The position numbers and the translations under genes were made by a program. A model generated the notes under the pieces. It worked only from the letters and a program-made list of their open reading frames with translations, had not been told where the DNA came from and did no database searches. DNA of 10,644 nt, from positions 1 through 10,644 of the forward strand of contig JANQME010000328.1 of the NCBI GenBank assembly GCA_028280205.1. Reading direction: 5' to 3'. The first letter of the stretch is position 1, and each line of letters starts with the position of its first letter. Below are positions 1 to 5,468 of the stretch, one piece after another. This stretch comes from Longimicrobiales bacterium (GTDB lineage: Bacteria > Gemmatimonadota > Gemmatimonadetes > Longimicrobiales > Gaopeijiaceae).

Positions 1-2
1 CG

Positions 3-452
3 ATCGTCGAGTACAACCTAGGCGAGACCGAGGCCGCCGCCGAGCGGCTGCGTGGGCTCGTGAACCGGACACCCACGGACTCCTCCGGCGTGCCCCTCGA
101 CCCGGAGTACACCCGCTACTTCGAAGACTACGGGACGCTGTGCATGAATCTCGGACGCGGCGCCCGGGCCGAGCGCCGGGACAGCCGCACGGCGCTCAAG
201 TACTTCCAGCAGGCGAGCGAGGTCGCGTGGAGCGGCCGGGGTAGTGCGTACCTCGAGGTGGCGCGGCTGGTCCAGGGCAACCTCCCCGCGGCGCTGGAGA
301 ACGCCTCGACGGCGCTGAGGCACGAGGAGGAGATGACGGTCGAGCAGAGGCTCGATCTCTACCGGCTCCTGATGGAGCTGAACCGCCGGGCCGGCGACTT
401 CGATGAGGCCCGCCGCTACCGCGACGCGTTCCGCGCCCTACGCGGCGGATAA
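3..452 (+). CDS. TPR-like helical-repeat protein, C-terminal part (5' end outside window)
   Basis: The reading frame is open from the left edge (first full codon at 3) to the TAA at 450-452, giving the last 149 residues of a longer protein. A GTG at 60 could act as a start, but the frame continues upstream with ordinary codons (I-V-E-Y-N-L-G-E-T-E-A-A-A), so I treat the gene as cut by the window. The visible part is almost entirely helical. It has alternating small and aromatic positions typical of tetratricopeptide repeats, such as ALKYFQQASEVA, then AYLEVARLVQGNLPAALENA, then a last unit ending AGDFDEARRYRDAFRAL. TPR proteins are usually scaffolds for protein-protein contacts; the partner here is unknown. 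No signal peptide or catalytic motif can be judged because the N-terminus is missing. The stop is one base before the ATG of the next gene, so the two are almost certainly co-transcribed and translationally coupled. The TPR assignment rests on pattern only. Confidence 0.72.
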   Translation: MVEYNLGETEAAAERLRGLVNRTPTDSSGVPLDPEYTRYFEDYGTLCMNLGRGARAERRDSRTALKYFQQASEVAWSGRGSAYLEVARLVQGNLPAALENASTALRHEEEMTVEQRLDLYRLLMELNRRAGDFDEARRYRDAFRALRGG

Positions 453-453
453 G

Positions 454-2250
454 ATGCGTATCGGGTTGCTCGCGGCCGCCGGGGTCGCACGTTCGGTCGT
501 GGCCGCGCTCGCCCTCTCGATCGGCCTCTCGCCCGGGAGCGCCGGAGCGCAGCAGGCCGGTGCCGTCGACTTCACGCAGGTGACCCGTCCGGTGGTGCAG
601 GTCACGGACGCGAACGAGATCGACTTCCTCCTCTACGAGCTCTTCTTCGAGCCACTCGATCCGCCCACGCGCCTGCAGGTGATCGACGTGACGCAGAACG
701 GCTTCGGGCCGGACGACGTCATGGTCGTCTACCCGTCCGTCGAGGTCTTCGTGATCCCGGAGTTCATCCCCGACTCCGTGCAGATCGTGATGAGCGGCTG
801 GACGCCCGAGGTGGAGTACCGGATGGACTCGGGCAACATGTCGTCTCGTGCGCTGGCCTCGCTGATCGGAACGGAGACCGACGCGTCGACCCGCGCCGAG
901 GGTGCGATCCTCTACGACGTCGTCGACGCGATCGAGCGCAGCTACCGGGATCTGCCCGTCTCTCTGCTGTTCCAGCGCGACACGGTCGGCTTCACGTTCC
1001 AGATCTGGGATTACGAGCGCACCTCGATGACGTACACGCCGCGGCCGGAGTTCGTGGCGGACTCGGCGGTGTCGACGGTCCTCACGATGCTGCGTGAGAT
1101 CGGCTACGTGCCCGGGCAGAACGTCGTGGGCACCGGCCGCTCGCTGGAGTCGGAGGGGGGCGGTGTGGTCACCGTCGAGCAGGCGCTCGAGGGGATGACC
1201 CGCTTCCCCGACGAGCAGATGCGGATCCTCGCCGCGCAGACGATCCTGATCGGCTCCTACGACTTCGACCGTTCGGGGGCGATCGATCGGGCGGCGGAGA
1301 TCGACGCGCCGGGCTGTTCGGTCTGGGGTGCCCTCGACGACGCGTTTCCCCGCTTCCTGCAGCGCTACGGCTTCGACGGCGTGGAACCGTACGTGGGCGA
1401 CGTCGTCCTCGAGATCGGCGAGAACGTGCGGGTTCCGGCCTGGACCCGGGGCAGCGCCTGTCTGCGCGGCGAGGAGCCCGTGGCGACGGATCCGGCCACG
1501 GTCGCCGAACCCGAGGGGGGTGGGGAGCTCCCGGACGCCGTGGAACGCTTCGTGCGCCTCGAGGCGGCCGGAGAGATCCTCGAGCGGGCGGGCCGGCTCG
1601 GGACCACGGCCGAGATCTGGGACGAAGAGGTGCGACTCATCCTGGGGCAGCGCTTCGACCGGGACGCGTCCGGGGCACTCGATCAGGTGGTCGAGATCCG
1701 GGCCATCCCGTGCGACGTCTGGCAGGCGATGGCCGCGACGCACCCGGATCATGCGTACGGCCTCGGCTTCCTGTCCGGCGACGTGTACGTCGGGGACCAC
1801 ATCGGCGTCGCGCCGAGCCAGCGCGAGGAGGTCCTCGCCCGCGCCTCCGGTTGCGTGCAGAGTCAGACCCGAACGGCAGAAGCGGACGCGGGTCCGGTCG
1901 TGGCCGAGGGGCTGCAGGAGTTCCTCGACCTGCTCACGGCCTCCCGGATCGCGAGGCAGGCCGGGCGTGTCTCCCCGGGCTCGGTGCGCTGGGCCACGGT
2001 CGTACAGGACGCCCTGCTGAGTCACTACGACCTCGACGGCTCGAGCGCCCTCGACCAGACGGACGAGGTCATCGAAGTCCCGTGCGCGGTCTGGCAGACG
2101 ATCGCCGCCACGTACGGCGCACCGTTGACCGACCTGGGATTCGGGGGCGGTGGCGCCTACCTCGGCGATCAGATCGGCATCGACGTCGGCCAGCTCGAGC
2201 TGGCGACGGCCCGCATCGCGTCGTGCGAGGAGGGGACGGTCGAGGGGTGA
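454..2250 (+). CDS. secreted protein with three EF-hand-like/two-cysteine repeat modules
   Basis: The predicted product has 598 residues. I chose ATG 454 because it opens a typical signal peptide (MR, a hydrophobic stretch to about residue 25, then Ala30-Gly-Ala32 before Gln33) and sits one base after the preceding stop; an upstream start at 403 would only add a charged leader inside the previous gene. Residues about 38-240 form a mixed region I do not recognise. Then come three copies of one module. Acidic loops start at Asp270, Asp402 and Asp526 with pattern D-x-D-x-S-[GS]-A-[IL]-D-x3-E. Each is followed at loop position 19 by a Cys in C-x-V-W (Cys288, 420, 544), then G-F, then Y-[VL]-G-D, and a second Cys 47-48 residues after the first (Cys336, 467, 591). 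Units 2 and 3 also share a 39-residue helical lead-in without gaps. The loops resemble EF-hand/dockerin calcium loops, and each cysteine pair could form a disulfide after export. Calcium binding and an envelope role are inference; enzymatic function is not indicated. It is probably in an operon with the TPR gene. Confidence 0.87.
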   Translation: MRIGLLAAAGVARSVVAALALSIGLSPGSAGAQQAGAVDFTQVTRPVVQVTDANEIDFLLYELFFEPLDPPTRLQVIDVTQNGFGPDDVMVVYPSVEVFVIPEFIPDSVQIVMSGWTPEVEYRMDSGNMSSRALASLIGTETDASTRAEGAILYDVVDAIERSYRDLPVSLLFQRDTVGFTFQIWDYERTSMTYTPRPEFVADSAVSTVLTMLREIGYVPGQNVVGTGRSLESEGGGVVTVEQALEGMTRFPDEQMRILAAQTILIGSYDFDRSGAIDRAAEIDAPGCSVWGALDDAFPRFLQRYGFDGVEPYVGDVVLEIGENVRVPAWTRGSACLRGEEPVATDPATVAEPEGGGELPDAVERFVRLEAAGEILERAGRLGTTAEIWDEEVRLILGQRFDRDASGALDQVVEIRAIPCDVWQAMAATHPDHAYGLGFLSGDVYVGDHIGVAPSQREEVLARASGCVQSQTRTAEADAGPVVAEGLQEFLDLLTASRIARQAGRVSPGSVRWATVVQDALLSHYDLDGSSALDQTDEVIEVPCAVWQTIAATYGAPLTDLGFGGGGAYLGDQIGIDVGQLELATARIASCEEGTVEG

Positions 2251-2274
2251 GAGACTCTTCGCGGCCGGAAACGG

Positions 2275-3702
2275 TCACCGCATCCGTACGGCGCTCTCGG
2301 CGCCTCCTGCTGCCTTCCCGTCGCCGTAGCGAAGAAGACCGGTCACCTGTCCGGCGTCGTCGACCTGGAAGGTGACGTCGTCATTCCCGCTGGCGATGAA
2401 GAAGTCGGTGGGGCCGGAGGCGGCGAACTCCCAGATCGAGCCGTCTTCGTACATCATCATCAGCCGATCCCGACCGAAACGGACGACCTGGATGTCGCCG
2501 CCGTCCATCCGGTAGCGGCCGACCACCGCCTCGAGCGCCGCGTCGGCAAGCTCCACGACCGGCTTCGAGGGTGCTCGGGTGGACGGCGGAAGGGTCGCGC
2601 CGGTGACCAGATGGTAGGCGAGCGCCATCGGGGTGTCGTCCGTGCGGGCGTTGGCCAGGACGACCGCACCGATGCCCGTCTCCAGATGGAAGGCGACCGC
2701 CGAGCGATAGCCGGCCTTGCCGCCGGCGTGGCGCACGGTGCCGTCCTCGCGGACGCCCCACCCGAGCGCGGCCGTCTGCCGACCGCCCTCCCGGAGCTGC
2801 AACGCCATCGCGTCGGCGAGAGGGGTTTCGCGGTAGCCGAGATACGCCTCGACGAGCCCGAGCATGTCGTCGGCGGTCGACCGGAGCGAGCCCGAGGCCT
2901 GAAGGGTCGCCATCTCCCACGTGGTGACGGGGAAGAGGTACGGGCCGTGTCCGGGCGCGAGCCTGGCGTGTTGTTCCTCGGTCAGGGTGATCGAGGTGCT
3001 CGTCATGGCGAGCGGCAGCAGCACCCGTTCCCTCACGAGCGCCTCGTAGCTCGTGTCCATACGACGCGCGAGCAGCCGACCGAGGAGCGACACCCCGAGG
3101 TTCGAGTATTCGTACGCGGCGCCCGGCTCGCGCGTCGGCTCGTGCGAGGACAGGAAGGCCCACAGGTCGTCGACGGTGTACCCTTCGACGGGATCGGGCT
3201 TCGCGTCGATGCGGAAGTTCGACGGCATGGAGGGAAGCCCGGACTCGTGGGTCGCGAGGTCCCGGAGGGTGATCAGCCGTCCCCGTTCGGGCATCGTCAC
3301 GCCCTCGGGCAGGTACTCCTCGGCCGGATCGTCGAGGGCCACCTCTCCGCGCAGGACCATGTCGGCCAGCAGCAGCGTCGTGATCGGCTTGGTGACGGAT
3401 CCGATCTGGAAGACCGTGCCGCCGTCCAGGGGCCGCTCGTCGGCGGAACCGCTCCGCCCGTACGCGACGATCCGACGGCCGCCGGAGTCGACGATGCCGA
3501 CGACCACCCCGACCCCGTTGTGCTTCATGCGCTCGGCGAGCAGGGTCTCGATCTCCGCGTTCGTGGGAGGAGACCAGGCCGTCTCGGCCTGCGCCGAGTC
3601 TTCGGGAGAATCGGAGGCGCACGCGCAGAGCGTCCCGGCCGCCGCGAGCACGGCGAGGCAGGCGAGGCGTCGGCGCTCTGATCCGGCGCGGGATCGAGTC
3701 AC
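2275..3702 (-). CDS. lipoprotein serine hydrolase, beta-lactamase/esterase superfamily, with DUF3471-like C-terminal domain
   Basis: The product has 475 residues. The start is GTG at 3702, the only start before an in-frame stop at 3733-3735. The N-terminus is a lipoprotein signal: Arg-rich, then LACLAVLAAAGTLCAC, with lipobox Leu25-Cys-Ala-Cys28, so the enzyme is probably anchored to a membrane. The catalytic domain (about 45-370) has the family's boxes: Ser102-x-x-Lys105 (SVTK; Ser nucleophile, Lys base), Tyr199-Ser-Asn201 (YxN) and His325-Ala-Gly-Gly328 as third box, followed by Lys329-Ala-Gly. This fits the PF00144 group (class C beta-lactamases, D-alanyl-D-alanine peptidases, family VIII esterases). 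Residues about 383-475 look like the small beta domain (DUF3471 type) common behind such enzymes. Substrate cannot be told from sequence: peptide, ester or lactam are all possible, and an esterase/peptidase role is more likely than antibiotic resistance. No clear Shine-Dalgarno precedes the GTG. It is convergent with the EF-hand-like gene (24-bp gap) and divergent from the oxidoreductase. Confidence 0.92.
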   Translation of the reverse strand: MTRSRAGSERRRLACLAVLAAAGTLCACASDSPEDSAQAETAWSPPTNAEIETLLAERMKHNGVGVVVGIVDSGGRRIVAYGRSGSADERPLDGGTVFQIGSVTKPITTLLLADMVLRGEVALDDPAEEYLPEGVTMPERGRLITLRDLATHESGLPSMPSNFRIDAKPDPVEGYTVDDLWAFLSSHEPTREPGAAYEYSNLGVSLLGRLLARRMDTSYEALVRERVLLPLAMTSTSITLTEEQHARLAPGHGPYLFPVTTWEMATLQASGSLRSTADDMLGLVEAYLGYRETPLADAMALQLREGGRQTAALGWGVREDGTVRHAGGKAGYRSAVAFHLETGIGAVVLANARTDDTPMALAYHLVTGATLPPSTRAPSKPVVELADAALEAVVGRYRMDGGDIQVVRFGRDRLMMMYEDGSIWEFAASGPTDFFIASGNDDVTFQVDDAGQVTGLLRYGDGKAAGGAESAVRMR

Positions 3703-3776
3703 GGTGGGATCGAGTTGACGGGTTCGTTCTCGTTAGGAGATCATCACGCTCCCTCCCGACCAACGTATCGTCGACC
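3703..3776. promoter_or_regulatory. divergent intergenic region between serine hydrolase and oxidoreductase
   Basis: These 74 bases separate two genes read outward, so promoters for both should lie here or overlap the gene starts. On the plus strand TATCGT at 3766-3771 matches the -10 consensus at four of six positions and ends five bases before the ATG at 3777. That placement would start the mRNA at or next to the start codon. The sequence 17 bases upstream (ATCACG, 3743-3748) is a poor -35. An AGGAG at 3735-3739 is too far from the ATG to serve as its ribosome site. No convincing promoter was found for the minus-strand gene, and no clear operator palindrome. Confidence 0.4.
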
Positions 3777-5432
3777 ATGCCGAGCCACGAGCCGCGCACC
3801 TCGAATCCTCGCTCCGACCTGGAGCGGACCGCCTGGCCGGACGTCGGGCCCGAATTCGTCGCCGCCCTCGAAGAGGTCGGGACGCCCAGGAGCTACGCCG
3901 ACGGCGAGGTCGTCTTCGACGTCGGACAGGCGACGTACGACTTCCTCTACCTCTGCCGGGGCGCGCTCGACATCGTCGATCGCGGATCGGATCAGGTCGT
4001 CGTGCGGGTCGAGGCGGGGCACTTCGCGGGAGAGCTGGGCATGCTCTCGGGGCAGGGCACCTTTCTGGCCGGTGTCGCGTCCGGCCCTGTCGAGGCTCTG
4101 GTGGTTCCGGCCGAGCGGCTGGCCGAGCTGGTCGCCACGGTGCCGGCCGTCGGCGACGTCGTGGTGCCGGCCTTCGCGGCGCGGCGGCGTCTGCTCCGAG
4201 ACTGGAGTCAGGGCGGGCTCGTCCTGGTGGGAGACCCGTCGGACGGCGCCACGGTGCCGCTACTCGAGTTCCTGGAGCGGAACCTCATCCCTCACCGCTG
4301 GATCGAGCGGTCCGCGCTCGAGCAGGATCCCTCTCTGCTGCCGGGCGTCGAGCCCCCGGACGAGAGGAGCTTCGCGGTGGTCGGTCGCAGGGAGGTGATC
4401 CCGGACCCCGACACCCGTGCAATCGCGTCCGCGCTCGGTCTCGAGCTCCGGGCCGACACCTCGCCGTGCTACGACGTGATTGTGGTGGGTGCGGGCCCGG
4501 CGGGGCTGGCCACGGCGGTGTACGCGGCCTCGGAGGGCCTCAGGGTGCTCGCCGTCGAGGACGTCGCGATCGGGGGTCAGGCGGGTACGAGCTCGCGAAT
4601 CGAGAACTACCTCGGCTTCCCCACCGGCATCTCGGGCGCGGAGCTCGCGCACCAGGGCGCGATCCAGGCGTTCAAGTTCGGCGCCCGCATCGCGCTGCCC
4701 CGGCGGGCCACCTCGCTCACCCGGAAGGGACAGGACTTCACCGTCGCGCTCGATGACGGCTGTCTCGTCCACGGTCGGAGCGTCGTGCTCGCGCTCGGGG
4801 TCCAGTACCGAAGCTTGCCGATCGAGGGCCTACGCGAGTTGGAGGGGCGAGGCGTCTACTACGCGGCCACGGATCTGGAAGCGCGCTTCTGTCGCGGCCA
4901 GGAAGCCGTGGTGGTCGGGGGAGGGAACTCGGCGGGCCAGGCCGCGATGTTCCTGGCCGAGTACGCGGAGCGGGTGCACCTCGTCGTCCGCGGCGACGGC
5001 CTGGCCGCGAGCATGTCCGCGTATCTGTCGGGGCGGATCGCGCGGCACGCGGCCATCGAGCTGCACACCTACACCGAGGTCACGCAGTTGCGAGGGGGCG
5101 ACGGGTTGGAGGCGGTCACGCTCGCCGGAACGCGGAGCGGCGAAGCGCGAGACGTACCTGCGGCCGCGATGTTCGTGATGATCGGCGCCGAGGCACGCAC
5201 CGAGTGGCTCGCCGGGCAGATCGCGCTGGACGAGCACGGCTTCGTCTGCACGGGTCCCTCGATCCGCCCGGACGCCTCCGCTTACGGCACGTCGCTCCCG
5301 GGTGTCTTCGCGGTCGGAGACGTGCGCGCCGGTTCGGTCAAGCGGGTCGCTTCGGCCGTAGGCGAAGGCTCCGTCGTCGTCTCGGCCATCCATCGACACC
5401 TCGCGGCGACGGCCTTATCGCCCGCGTCGTAG
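3777..5432 (+). CDS. cyclic-nucleotide-binding domain / thioredoxin-reductase-like FAD oxidoreductase fusion lacking the CxxC
   Basis: The product has 551 residues and no export signal, so it is probably cytosolic. Residues about 24-140 form a Crp-type cNMP-binding beta-roll (YADGEVVFDVGQ, then FAGELGML at 83-90). Residues about 146-226 look like a thioredoxin/glutaredoxin-like fold (GGLVLVGDPSDG, then LLEFLERNLIPHRWIER) without a CxxC. Residues 232-551 are the TrxR-like part: FAD dinucleotide fold VVGAGPAG (Gly238, 240, 243), GGQAG at 266-270 and IENYLGFP at 275-282, NAD(P)H fold VVGGGNSAGQAA (Gly381-383), and the second FAD motif GVFAVGDVR (Asp515). Where E. coli TrxR has Cys-Ala-Thr-Cys after GRGV, this protein has Ala-Ala-Thr-Asp (363-366), with one Cys at 372. 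It is therefore a FAD- and NAD(P)H-dependent oxidoreductase but not a standard thioredoxin reductase. This architecture is known in several phyla; electron acceptor and ligand are unknown. ATG 3777 is the only sensible start. Confidence 0.93.
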   Translation: MPSHEPRTSNPRSDLERTAWPDVGPEFVAALEEVGTPRSYADGEVVFDVGQATYDFLYLCRGALDIVDRGSDQVVVRVEAGHFAGELGMLSGQGTFLAGVASGPVEALVVPAERLAELVATVPAVGDVVVPAFAARRRLLRDWSQGGLVLVGDPSDGATVPLLEFLERNLIPHRWIERSALEQDPSLLPGVEPPDERSFAVVGRREVIPDPDTRAIASALGLELRADTSPCYDVIVVGAGPAGLATAVYAASEGLRVLAVEDVAIGGQAGTSSRIENYLGFPTGISGAELAHQGAIQAFKFGARIALPRRATSLTRKGQDFTVALDDGCLVHGRSVVLALGVQYRSLPIEGLRELEGRGVYYAATDLEARFCRGQEAVVVGGGNSAGQAAMFLAEYAERVHLVVRGDGLAASMSAYLSGRIARHAAIELHTYTEVTQLRGGDGLEAVTLAGTRSGEARDVPAAAMFVMIGAEARTEWLAGQIALDEHGFVCTGPSIRPDASAYGTSLPGVFAVGDVRAGSVKRVASAVGEGSVVVSAIHRHLAATALSPAS

Positions 5433-5438
5433 CATTCC

Positions 5439-5451
5439 GCGTCCGGGACGC
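5439..5451. other. short perfect hairpin between convergent genes
   Basis: GCGTC (5439-5443), loop CGG, then GACGC (5447-5451) make a five-base-pair stem just after the TAG of the oxidoreductase gene and before the 3' end of the propeller gene. It could help end transcription from both sides, but there is no T-run on either strand and such short GC stems arise by chance in DNA of this composition. Weak call. Confidence 0.2.
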
Positions 5452-5468
5452 CCCCGTGGCGCGCGCGC

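Noticed and set aside
60..62. GTG at 60 as the true start of the first gene
   Set aside because: The frame remains open and protein-like to the window edge, and no ribosome site precedes the GTG.
196..2025. A 609-codon open frame on the minus strand opposite the EF-hand-like gene
   Set aside because: It is rich in Arg, His, Asp and Gly with no domain pattern, and is the antisense shadow of a gene with signal peptide and conserved repeats. Long antisense frames are expected at this GC content.
2611..3681. A 356-codon plus-strand frame opposite the serine hydrolase
   Set aside because: Low-complexity Arg/Gly/Val/His composition, no motif, and complementary to a well-supported gene.
2381..3799. 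A 472-codon minus-strand frame overlapping the serine hydrolase
   Set aside because: Arg-rich, featureless translation in the wrong frame of a gene with clear SxxK and YxN motifs; its start also lies inside the oxidoreductase gene.
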